A stretch of DNA of 7,469 bases from Candidatus Fermentibacterales bacterium (GCA_016928495.1 JAFGKQ010000135.1:1-7469); one strand, 5' to 3'. Shown: positions 1 to 5,801, counted from the stretch's first letter. The notes: a model not told the origin generated them from the letters alone. Program-made: numbers and translations.

Positions 1-42
1 GCGATAGGGCTGGCCCGCACCGGGAAGGACCACGCACACTGA
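1..42 (+). CDS. Possible C-terminal end of an upstream gene (partial)
   Basis: Frame 1 is open from the window edge and reads AIGLARTGKDHAH before a TGA at 40-42. Frame 2 is closed by a TAG at once. Frame 3 is open into the HydE-like gene, but its first part reads as arginine- and proline-rich filler. The frame-1 peptide looks more like a protein tail, so a same-strand gene may end here 77 nt before the first ATG of the HydE-like gene. Thirteen residues are too few to name a family, and the call rests only on reading-frame appearance. Confidence 0.3.
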   Translation, partial: AIGLARTGKDHAH

Positions 43-119
43 GAGACCCCGGAAGCCATAGGATCACAAAGGACTGGATCGATGCCAGGCTGGCGTCGGG
101 GTTCGAGCCGGACCACCTG

Positions 120-1073
120 ATGATGATGCTCCGGGCCTCGGACGAAGAGGCGGGGCATCTCTACTCCGCCGCGAGAAGAGTCAGGGACGACGTGTTCGGC
201 CCGAAGGCCTTCATCAGGGCGGTGGTGGAGTTCTCCAACCAGTGCCGGTGCAACTGCCTCTACTGCGGCATGAGGAAGGACAACGAGCTCGCCGTCAGGT
301 TCATGCTGGAACAGGACGAGATCGTCTCACTCGCGCGAAGGGCTCAAGACTGGGGCATAAGGACCTTCTTCCTGCAGGCGGCGGAGAACGAGACCTACAA
401 CGCGGACTGGCTGGCCAGCGTGATCTCGGAGATACACGGCCTTGGCATGGCGGTGCTGCTCTGCGTCGGCATTCATCGCGAGGAGGACCTCGATCTCTGG
501 TACGAGGCCGGGGCCAGGAAGTTCATCCTCAAGCACGAGATATCGGATCCGGAGCTCTTCGGGAGGATGAAGCCGGGCCTCGAGCTGGCCGACAGGGTCG
601 AGTGGCTCCGGGTTCTGAAGAGGCACAGGTACCACACAGGCTCGGGGCCGCTGCTGGGGCTTCCGGGGCAGACGATCGACACACTCGTGGGAGACCTGGT
701 GCTCATGAAGGAGCTGGCCGTGGACATGTCCAGCATCGCGTTGTTCCTTCCCGCCAAGGGCACGCCGCTCGAGGACTGGCCGGTGGGAGACGTCGAGCTG
801 GGACTGCGCTTCATCGCAGCGATGAGGCTCTACCTTCGCGACACCCTGATCCCTGCGACCAGCACCTTCGAGAGGCTGACCACCGACGGACAACTGCGCT
901 GTTTCCAGGCCGGCGCGAACGTGATCACGGTGAACATGACCCCCCAGCGCCTCCGCGACGACTACGAGCTCTACTCAGACCGCTACTACGTCCGTCTCGA
1001 GCACGCCCGCAACACCATCCGCCGCGCCTCCCTCGAAGAGTGCACCGAAGGGGACGTAGTTAAAGAAACTTAA
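120..1073 (+). CDS. hydE: HydE-family radical SAM protein ([FeFe]-hydrogenase maturase HydE or close paralogue)
   Basis: Radical SAM enzyme that would reductively cleave S-adenosylmethionine. HydE acts with HydF and HydG in building the diiron subcluster of [FeFe] hydrogenase. The CX3CX2C motif is CRCNCLYC (residues 42-49), followed by GMRKDN as in HydE. Further HydE-like blocks are KHE at 138-140, HTGSGPLLGLPGQT at 172-185, a TPL block near 205, IPATSTF near 244 and GANVI near 255. The C-terminal cysteines that bind a second, dispensable cluster in some HydE proteins are absent. The first ATG is at 120, within a run of three, but the frame stays open upstream and codons 63-119 (ITKDWIDARLASGFEPDHL) resemble the missing HydE N-terminus. 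No ATG, GTG or TTG lies in that stretch, so the true start is uncertain. At the 3' end the last seven residues (GDVVKET) and the stop lie inside the inverted repeat of the adjacent element, so the native tail may have been replaced. No hydF or hydG is visible, and a HydE-like paralogue is possible. Confidence 0.75.
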   Translation: MMMLRASDEEAGHLYSAARRVRDDVFGPKAFIRAVVEFSNQCRCNCLYCGMRKDNELAVRFMLEQDEIVSLARRAQDWGIRTFFLQAAENETYNADWLASVISEIHGLGMAVLLCVGIHREEDLDLWYEAGARKFILKHEISDPELFGRMKPGLELADRVEWLRVLKRHRYHTGSGPLLGLPGQTIDTLVGDLVLMKELAVDMSSIALFLPAKGTPLEDWPVGDVELGLRFIAAMRLYLRDTLIPATSTFERLTTDGQLRCFQAGANVITVNMTPQRLRDDYELYSDRYYVRLEHARNTIRRASLEECTEGDVVKET

Positions 1074-1081
1074 GAAACTTG
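1050..1081 (+). repeat. Left 32-bp inverted repeat of the RAYT element
   Basis: Exact reverse complement of 2279-2310. Reading inward it has a GC-rich cap (GGGGAC), a GTAG tetranucleotide at 1056-1059, and an AT-rich stretch ending in two tandem copies of AAGAAACTT (1063-1071 and 1072-1080). Only 12 of 32 bases are G or C, against a GC-rich background. Bases 1060-1073 can fold into a small hairpin (stem TTAAG/CTTAA with one bulged A, loop AAA). Stops occur in all three frames entering from the outside, and one of them ends the HydE-like gene. Confidence 0.9.
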
Positions 1082-1131
1082 TCAGATTAACGGCCCACGT
1101 GCCAAGATAGTAGACATGGTGTATCCGTTAT

Positions 1132-1154
1132 GGGGGGTGGAATCCCATCCTCCC
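1132..1154 (+). other. Imperfect hairpin in the transposase gene leader
   Basis: GGGGGGTGG (1132-1140) pairs with CCATCCTCCC (1145-1154) around an AATC loop. This gives nine pairs, one of them a G-T wobble, with a single bulged T at 1148. It lies 17 nt before the preferred transposase start at 1172 and covers the alternative ATG at 1130. It could limit translation of the transposase or be a recognition hairpin for it, since RAYT enzymes bind imperfect palindromes. The pairing is read directly from the sequence; the function is inferred. Confidence 0.5.
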
Positions 1155-1171
1155 GTCAGTACACTAGGACC

Positions 1172-2209
1172 ATGCCTAGAGATGCCAGACTGGACTGCGA
1201 GGGCGCCCTCCATCACGTGATGGCCAGAGGTATCGGCGTCGAGAGAGTATTCATCGACGCTCGCGATCGCGAGACTTTTCTCGAGCGGCTGGAGCACATG
1301 GTTGGGAGCACCTCTTCGTGCGTATACGCATGGGCGCTGATGGACAACCACGTCCATCTACTCTTCAGAACAGGATCTGTCCCCATCGGCAGGAGCCTTG
1401 CGTCGGTTCTGGGTGGGCACGCTACGTGGTTCAACAGGAGGCACGAGAGACGAGGTCACCTCTTCCAGAACAGGTTCAAGTCCATCCTCGTGGACGAGGA
1501 GACCTACCTTCTCAACCTGGTGCGCTACATACATCTCAATCCTGTAAGGGCAGGAATGGTTACGCTTGAGCAGCTCTGCCGCTATCCCTGGACTGGCCAC
1601 TCAGGCCTGATGGGGAGTTTCGCAAGTACCTGGCAGGACTCCGGCTCAGTTCTTGCGAGGTTCGGCTCGGCGGTCGGCGCGGCCAGGAAGCGTCTTCTCG
1701 ACTTCATGTCGAGCACTGATGCCCAAGCCGACGTGGATCTGGTCGAGGGCGGAGGATTGGTCTGGAGGAATGGCGAGTGGGTCCAACCGAAGAAGCTGCC
1801 CGGTAAACGGAGTGACTGGCCGACCGGGCAGCGCGTGCTGGGTGCAGACTGCTTCGCATCCAGGATTCGGGATGAGGTGAAGCTCTGCGGAAAGCTCGAG
1901 CCTGTAAGGCAGTTGATCAAGCCTGAGCGCACGGAGACCCTCGAACAGCTTGCTGATCGGATCATGCGGAAGCAGCGAATCGACTTTTCATCGCTCCGTG
2001 CAGGGGCCAGAACCAGGAAGCACTCTATCGCGAGGTGTGCGATCTGTCACGAGGCCGTGAGTCGGCTAGGACTCACTCTGGCCGAGATCGCGGAGTTCCT
2101 GGCCATCTCGGTGGCTGCGGCATCTCAGGCGGTGAGAAGGTGGCCCTTGCTGCTGGAGTCGAACCCTTGGTTGCAGGAGATCGTGGATGCGGAGCAGGCA
2201 AGAGGCTGA
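1172..2209 (+). CDS. RAYT / Y1-type HUH transposase with C-terminal helix-turn-helix
   Basis: Transposase of the IS200-like Y1 superfamily (REP-associated tyrosine transposase group), which nicks single-stranded DNA and forms a 5'-phosphotyrosine link. Numbered from the start at 1172, it opens with the typical MPRDARLDCEGALHHVMARG. The HUH metal site is DNHVHLL (H60, H62). RRGHLFQNRFKS is at about 93-104 and the characteristic RYIHLNPVRAGM at 118-129, with Y119 the likely nucleophile (Y112 is the alternative). The C-terminal region, about 270-340, contains a DnaA-C-like helix-turn-helix (LGLTLAEIAEFLAISVAAASQAVRR is spread over 299-323). At 345 residues it fits the longer RAYT class. An in-frame ATG at 1130 would add 14 residues, but family alignment favours MPRDARL; AGGA at 1166-1169 is a close-set ribosome site. 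The gene is intact with no frameshift and lies alone between the inverted repeats. Confidence 0.9.
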   Translation: MPRDARLDCEGALHHVMARGIGVERVFIDARDRETFLERLEHMVGSTSSCVYAWALMDNHVHLLFRTGSVPIGRSLASVLGGHATWFNRRHERRGHLFQNRFKSILVDEETYLLNLVRYIHLNPVRAGMVTLEQLCRYPWTGHSGLMGSFASTWQDSGSVLARFGSAVGAARKRLLDFMSSTDAQADVDLVEGGGLVWRNGEWVQPKKLPGKRSDWPTGQRVLGADCFASRIRDEVKLCGKLEPVRQLIKPERTETLEQLADRIMRKQRIDFSSLRAGARTRKHSIARCAICHEAVSRLGLTLAEIAEFLAISVAAASQAVRRWPLLLESNPWLQEIVDAEQARG

Positions 2210-2242
2210 TCGTTGGAGACGCATTCCGCGTGAGTTCAGTTA

Positions 2243-2279
2243 GGGCGTTCTCATTTGCGTGTTCCGCCAATAAACGCCC
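2243..2279 (+). repeat. Subterminal inverted repeat next to the right end of the element
   Basis: GGGCGTT at 2243-2249 is the exact reverse complement of AACGCCC at 2273-2279, separated by 23 nt. It lies just downstream of the transposase stop and abuts the right 32-bp repeat, sharing one base with it. A smaller GCG/CGC hairpin is possible inside the loop. It might act as a weak terminator for the transposase transcript, although no clean T-tract follows, or as part of the transposase recognition site. The left end has no equivalent copy. Confidence 0.4.
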
Positions 2280-2310
2280 AAGTTTCTTAAGTTTCTTTAA
2301 CTACGTCCCC
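2279..2310 (-). repeat. Right 32-bp inverted repeat of the RAYT element
   Basis: Exact inverted copy of 1050-1081. On the minus strand, reading inward from 2310, it has the GC-rich cap, GTAG (2304 to 2301) and the two AAGAAACTT repeats. It overlaps the 3' end of the minus-strand shikimate kinase gene. The codons for the final Gly-Arg-Ser and the TAA stop (2297-2299) all lie inside the repeat. Homology to the left copy stops sharply at both edges: 2311 does not pair with 1049, and 2278 does not pair with 1082. Confidence 0.9.
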
Positions 2311-2818
2311 GGTAGCGGCGCACGATTTCGCCGGCGACGGCCTGAGGTGGGAGGCGGGTGGTGTCGATCCTGTTGGGCAGGGATTCGTAGTGGGCCCTGC
2401 GGTCCTCGAGTAGCTTCATGAACGACACCCTGTCGCGGGCCAGGGGTCTTCCTCCATCGTAGCTGCACCTGTTCCACAGCGTCTGAGGATCGGCTGTCAG
2501 AGTGACGATGAAGCTCTTCTGCAGGGCCAGACGCAGATGGTCAGGATCGAGCAGGCAACCTCCACCCACCGATATGACTATATTTCTGAAATTCATAACT
2601 TCATTAAAACTTGCCTTCTCGAGCCTGCGAAAGCCCTCTTCCCCATCCTTCCAGAAGATCTCCATCAGGGACATTCCGGCCTGAGCCTCTATCATCTCGT
2701 CCACGTCGACGTAGTCCATCGTGAGAAGAGGGGCCAGGAGGGGGCCCGCGGTGCTCTTGCCTGAGCATGTCGGCCCCGCTAGCAGGATGATGCTCTTGTT
2801 CTTGAGGGCTGGGGTCAT
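2297..2818 (-). CDS. aroK: Shikimate kinase
   Basis: Cytoplasmic enzyme that phosphorylates shikimate at the 3-hydroxyl with ATP, the fifth step of the chorismate pathway. Numbered from the start at 2818, the P-loop is GPTCSGKST (15-23). The D-x-D pair is YVDVDEMIE (D38, D40). The shikimate-contacting EEGFRRLE block follows (R64), then VISVGGGCLL (glycine triplet 85-87) and the lid arginine in GGRPLA (R124). At 173 residues it has normal family length. An in-frame ATG at 2830 would add four residues, but it sits inside ATGGAGGACCGCATG. The GGAGG there lies 5 nt before the ATG at 2818, so 2818 is preferred. The last three residues (GRS) and the stop come from the right inverted repeat of the neighbouring element. 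The catalytic core is unaffected, so the enzyme should be active. The gene is convergent with the HydE-like gene and divergent from the HU-fusion operon. Confidence 0.93.
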   Translation of the reverse strand: MTPALKNKSIILLAGPTCSGKSTAGPLLAPLLTMDYVDVDEMIEAQAGMSLMEIFWKDGEEGFRRLEKASFNEVMNFRNIVISVGGGCLLDPDHLRLALQKSFIVTLTADPQTLWNRCSYDGGRPLARDRVSFMKLLEDRRAHYESLPNRIDTTRLPPQAVAGEIVRRYRGRS

Positions 2819-2823
2819 GCGGT

Positions 2824-2828
2824 CCTCC
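2824..2828 (-). promoter_or_regulatory. Ribosome binding site deciding the aroK start
   Basis: On the minus strand GGAGG is followed by five bases and then the ATG at 2818. This strong, well-spaced site favours the 173-residue product over the ATG at 2830, which overlaps the site itself and has no comparable site upstream. Confidence 0.7.
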
Positions 2829-2859
2829 ATCGGGGCTCTGTGGTGTTCCGTTGTGCCAA

Positions 2860-2888
2860 TGTGTATGCGCCCTGCCCGGCTCGGTCAA
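2860..2888 (-). promoter_or_regulatory. Candidate aroK promoter
   Basis: On the minus strand TTGACC (2888 to 2883) is followed after 17 bases by TACACA (2865 to 2860), about 40 nt before the aroK start. The -35 matches the sigma-70-type consensus at five of six positions with ideal spacing. The -10 is weak. It is back to back with the promoter candidate for the HU-fusion operon. Confidence 0.35.
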
Positions 2889-2926
2889 GGGTGACGCGGA
2901 GCGGCTCCGGGGCGCACTCTCAACGC

Positions 2927-2955
2927 TTGACATTATCTCTTTGGTAAGGTATTTA
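2927..2955 (+). promoter_or_regulatory. Candidate promoter of the HU-fusion/ftsK operon
   Basis: A perfect TTGACA at 2927-2932 is followed by a 17-base spacer and TATTTA at 2950-2955, a weak -10. The start codon at 2998 is about 40 nt downstream, after a GGAGG ribosome site at 2988-2992. The AT content rises here relative to the surrounding coding DNA. The -10 region overlaps an inverted repeat (2943-2957), so the promoter may be controlled. Confidence 0.45.
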
Positions 2956-2977
2956 CCACAACAGCCGTTGTTATGGT
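2943..2977 (+). promoter_or_regulatory. Two inverted repeats over the promoter and leader of the HU-fusion operon
   Basis: GGTAA (2943-2947) and TTACC (2953-2957) form a 5-bp inverted repeat across the candidate -10. Directly after it, ACCACAACA (2955-2963) pairs with TGTTATGGT (2969-2977), with one internal C/A mismatch, around GCCGT. The first could be an operator. The second could be an operator or a leader hairpin ending 10 nt before the ribosome site. HU genes are often autoregulated, but nothing here identifies the binding factor. Confidence 0.35.
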
Positions 2978-2997
2978 GAGATAGCACGGAGGAACCC

Positions 2998-3528
2998 ATG
3001 ACGAAGGATGAGCTTTCGAAACAGGTGTCCGAGAAGACCGGACTGACCCGCAAGGAGGTCACCGCCGTTCTGAACTCGGCTCTCGAGGCGATAACGGACG
3101 AGCTGGGCAGGGGAGGCAGTGTCTACCTGAGGGGCTTCGGCTGTTTCGAGACGAAGCTGGGAAGGCCGAGACGGGCCAGGAACCCTCAGGGCGAGGGCGT
3201 GATGGTGATCCCTCAGAGAGTCAGGCCCGTCTTCCGGGCCTACGATGATCTGAAGGATGCGGTCCACGAGAGCCTGGCGCCGAGAACGCCCGTGGATTTC
3301 CTGTTCCTGGACGGAAGGGCGGCGACCAGGGTGGCGGTCGTGGGCTCCTTCAACTCCTGGGATGTGTCGGCCAACCCCATGGAGAGGCTCCCCGACGGTA
3401 GCTGGGTCGCCGAGGTCATGATACCTTCGGGACAGGTGATCGCTTACATGTTCGATGTGGACGGAATCAGAGTCTCAGACCCCTCGGCCAAGAAGAACGA
3501 GAAGGGGCACTCGCTCAGACGAGTATGA
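2998..3528 (+). CDS. HU/IHF-family DNA-binding protein fused to a CBM48/AMPK-beta glycogen-binding-like domain
   Basis: Residues 1-91 form a complete HU/IHF-type DNA-bending protein. A helical N-terminus (MTKDELSKQVSEKTGLTRKE) is followed by the GFGCF turn (46-50), the beta-arm with RNPQGE (61-66) and its proline IP (71-72), and a C-terminal YDDLKDAVHE helix. Residues about 97-176 match the glycogen-binding/early-set fold of AMPK beta and isoamylase N-termini: VAVVGSFNSWD (112-122, W121), DGSWVAEV (133-140), a YMFDVDG strand and a VSDPSAKKNEKG end. In AMPK beta the sugar is held partly by a lysine and a second tryptophan in the HQYKF...DGQW segment. Here the aligned positions read Met (YMF) and Arg (DGIR), so sugar binding is doubtful. 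HU proteins are normally about 90 residues, and this fusion is unusual. A GGAGG site lies 5 nt before the ATG. The stop overlaps the ftsK start (ATGA), implying coupled translation. I infer a nucleoid protein with an added protein- or carbohydrate-binding module. Confidence 0.88.
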   Translation: MTKDELSKQVSEKTGLTRKEVTAVLNSALEAITDELGRGGSVYLRGFGCFETKLGRPRRARNPQGEGVMVIPQRVRPVFRAYDDLKDAVHESLAPRTPVDFLFLDGRAATRVAVVGSFNSWDVSANPMERLPDGSWVAEVMIPSGQVIAYMFDVDGIRVSDPSAKKNEKGHSLRRV

Positions 3529-5801
3529 GCACCAGCAGGTCCTCCGGAAGCAGGAAGGGCAGGAGCAGGCGAAGGCAGGGCCGGAGCACTGTCCAAAGCC
3601 TGGTGTTCCTCCTGCTCGGATTCGGCGGTCTGGCGTTCGTGGTTCTCCTGCTCACGCCGCCCTGGGGCATCCTCTCCTCGGGGTTCGATCCCACGTCCTC
3701 CAACCTCCCGGGGATTCTCTTCAGGGCCATGGGGCTGCTTGCCCTGTTCATCCCGGCGGGGCTGCTGATGGCGGCCGTTCTCGTAGTATCTCGCAGGCGC
3801 GGCTACCAGGCTCCATTCACGCTGCTCGGCCTGTTCGCCACTCTCTACTTCCTGTTCACGATCGTGCACCTGGTCGCCCCCAGGCTCTCCATCGAGGTAT
3901 CCCCGTTTCCCGGGGGCCGCATAGCCTCCGGCATCACCCTGTTCCTCGACCAGTCCACAGGCCCTGTCCTGGCCTTCCTCATTCTGATGACAGCCTTCGT
4001 CACCTCGCTCGTAGTACTCACAGGCTGGGATCTCGTCGCCGACTTCCAGAGCCTGTCGAAGAGACTGGGGAGGGTTCTGTCATCGCTCTGGGGGCTCAGC
4101 TTCTCCGGATCCGGAACCGACGATGGCCGCGTCGGGGCCGGTCAGGCGATCGCGCCGACAGCTCCTGCCGACGAGGCCGGGGCCAATCCGTGGGCCAGAC
4201 AGGAAGCAGAGCCCAAGGTCTCCCCGCACCTCGAGGCACTGCCTTTCGAGACCAGGGGCTCATCAGCGGTGGTCCCGACTGAGTTCGCCTCTCCGCGCCT
4301 CAGGACGTCACCGGGCCCCGCCGGAGCGGCTGGCGACTCCGAGCCCGAAGAGGGAAGCTGCTACGTGCTCCCTCCGGCGGAGATACTCTCGTCACCCCCG
4401 CCGTCCTCCTCGGGGCCGACTCAGGCCGAGCTGCGGGAGAGGGGGCGGATTCTCGTCGAGAAGCTGGCCGATTTCGGCATCTCCTGCGAGGTGGCCGGCT
4501 ACTTCCCGGGCCCCGTGATCACCAGGTACGAGCTGAAGCCGGGACCGGGCGTGAAGATCAACCGCATCCTCGGGCTCTCTGACGACCTGACTCTGGCCCT
4601 CAAGGCGAAGCGGATAAGGATACTAGCCCCCATCCCCGGCAAGGGCGCTGTCGGCATAGAGATCCCCAACGCCAATCCCGAGATCGTCTACCTCAGCGAT
4701 GTCCTGAGCCAGGTCAGCTCGTCGAGACAGGCGCTGCCCCTTGCCCTCGGGAAGAGCCTCGAAGGCAAGCCCTTCATCACCGACCTCTGCCGTATGCCCC
4801 ATGTCCTGATCGCCGGTGCGACCGGTTCGGGCAAGAGCGTCTGCATTCACTCCATCATCTCGACGCTCCTGATGAAGATGACTCCTTACCAGGTGCGTCT
4901 GGCCCTGGTGGACCCGAAGATGCTCGAGCTCTCGGCCTACCAGGACGTCCCTCATCTCTGGGGACCGGTCGTGGTGGAGGCAAGGAAGGCCCATTTCATG
5001 CTCGAGGACCTGGTGGAGGAGATGGAGGACAGGTACAGCCTGCTCGCGAGGGCCGGCGTGCGGTCGATCTCGGAGTACAACGAGATCCTCTCGGGGCAAT
5101 CCGACGAGGAGCGCATGCCGTACATCGTCCTGATAATCGACGAGCTGGCCGACCTCATGGCCCTCAGCGCGAACGAGGTGGAGCAGCCCGTGACGAGGCT
5201 GGCCCAGATGGCCCGGGCCGTTGGCATTCACCTGCTCCTTGCAACACAGCGCCCCTCGGTGGACGTCATAACGGGCCTCATAAAGGCGAACTTCCCGGCG
5301 AGAATCGCATTTAACGTCCAGTCCAAGACGGACTCCAGGACCGTTCTGGACATGAACGGCGCCGAGAAGCTCCTGGGCAACGGAGACATGCTCTTCCTGC
5401 CGCCGTCCTCCCCGGAGCCCATACGGGTTCACGGCTCCTACGTCTCCACAGAAGAGGCGCGGAGGATCGTGGAGCACTGGGCCGACCAGCCGAAGCTCCC
5501 GCACGAGTTCACGATGCGCGATAGCGACGAGGAGCGGGCGCACTCGGGATCCGGCACGATGGAGCTGGATGATCCGCTGCTCGAACAGGCCAGGGACCTG
5601 GTGGTCCAGCACCAGCAGGGCTCGGTCTCGCTTCTGCAGAGACGGCTCAGGGTCGGCTACTCCAGGGCCGCTCGACTGATAGACATGCTCGAGCAGATGG
5701 GCGTGGTCGGCAAGTTCCAGGGAAGCAAGGCCAGGGACGTCCTCGTAGGGCCGCCCGGGTCGGACGACGGCGGTGCCGAGGATGGAGAGGGGACGACCTG
5801 A
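3525..5801 (+). CDS. ftsK: FtsK/SpoIIIE-family DNA translocase
   Basis: Membrane-anchored hexameric ATPase that pumps chromosomal DNA through the division septum and helps resolve dimers. A basic N-terminus (residues 8-20) precedes four hydrophobic segments at about 23-45, 63-88, 95-118 and 146-167. A Pro/Ser/Gly-rich linker runs to about 300, much shorter than in E. coli FtsK. The alpha domain follows (GRILVEKLADFGISCEVAGY...GPVITRYELKPG is spread over about 306-340). The RecA-like motor has Walker A GATGSGKSV (431-439), Walker B IVLIIDELADLM (534-545), the LLATQRPSVDVITGLIKANF block and GNGDMLFLPP. The C-terminal gamma winged helix (about 683-742, DPLLEQARDLVV to KARDVLV) reads polar DNA signals. 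The 758-residue length is close to SpoIIIE. The start overlaps the HU-fusion stop by 4 nt, and no strong ribosome site precedes it, so coupling is likely. The HU-fusion partner upstream fits a joint role in chromosome handling. Confidence 0.96.
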   Translation: MSTSRSSGSRKGRSRRRQGRSTVQSLVFLLLGFGGLAFVVLLLTPPWGILSSGFDPTSSNLPGILFRAMGLLALFIPAGLLMAAVLVVSRRRGYQAPFTLLGLFATLYFLFTIVHLVAPRLSIEVSPFPGGRIASGITLFLDQSTGPVLAFLILMTAFVTSLVVLTGWDLVADFQSLSKRLGRVLSSLWGLSFSGSGTDDGRVGAGQAIAPTAPADEAGANPWARQEAEPKVSPHLEALPFETRGSSAVVPTEFASPRLRTSPGPAGAAGDSEPEEGSCYVLPPAEILSSPPPSSSGPTQAELRERGRILVEKLADFGISCEVAGYFPGPVITRYELKPGPGVKINRILGLSDDLTLALKAKRIRILAPIPGKGAVGIEIPNANPEIVYLSDVLSQVSSSRQALPLALGKSLEGKPFITDLCRMPHVLIAGATGSGKSVCIHSIISTLLMKMTPYQVRLALVDPKMLELSAYQDVPHLWGPVVVEARKAHFMLEDLVEEMEDRYSLLARAGVRSISEYNEILSGQSDEERMPYIVLIIDELADLMALSANEVEQPVTRLAQMARAVGIHLLLATQRPSVDVITGLIKANFPARIAFNVQSKTDSRTVLDMNGAEKLLGNGDMLFLPPSSPEPIRVHGSYVSTEEARRIVEHWADQPKLPHEFTMRDSDEERAHSGSGTMELDDPLLEQARDLVVQHQQGSVSLLQRRLRVGYSRAARLIDMLEQMGVVGKFQGSKARDVLVGPPGSDDGGAEDGEGTT

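Larger units (their letters stand above)
1050..2310 (+). mobile_element. RAYT-type transposase element bounded by 32-bp perfect inverted repeats
   Basis: Two identical 32-bp sequences in inverted orientation (1050-1081 and 2279-2310) enclose one Y1/RAYT transposase gene. The unit is 1,261 bp and sits between two convergent genes, hydE-like and aroK, whose 3' ends both run into the repeats. No direct target duplication is visible outside the repeats, which fits a single-strand HUH mechanism; these enzymes are not expected to duplicate their targets. Perfect identity of the ends suggests recent movement or active maintenance. The unit resembles a RAYT with its flanking inverted REP-like sequences. 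Whether it moves as one unit is inferred, and other copies in the genome would be needed to prove the boundaries. Confidence 0.7.

Noticed and set aside
82-120. A 12-codon upstream ORF (ATG at 82) with AAAGGA before it, ending in TGATG over the hydE ATG.
   Set aside because: It looks like a leader peptide coupled to hydE, but the alternative frame through the same bases resembles the HydE N-terminus, so the short ORF is probably chance.
1079-1111. Promoter for the transposase starting with TTGTCA at 1079-1084.
   Set aside because: No acceptable -10 lies at 16-18 bases; the nearest candidates match only three of six positions.
1130-1171. Longer start for the transposase at the ATG at 1130.
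   Set aside because: The extra 14 residues are unlike RAYT N-termini, the ATG lies within a hairpin, and the MPRDARL start at 1172 fits the family.
1040-2320. Target-site duplication flanking the element.
   Set aside because: Bases just outside the repeats (ending ACCGAA on the left, starting GGTAGC on the right) share no direct repeat.
2035-2421. Plus-strand ORF of 128 codons spanning the transposase end, the right repeat and the aroK 3' end.
   Set aside because: It overlaps two well-supported genes in other frames, is rich in Gly/Arg/Ser as out-of-frame GC-rich DNA tends to be, and shows no motif.
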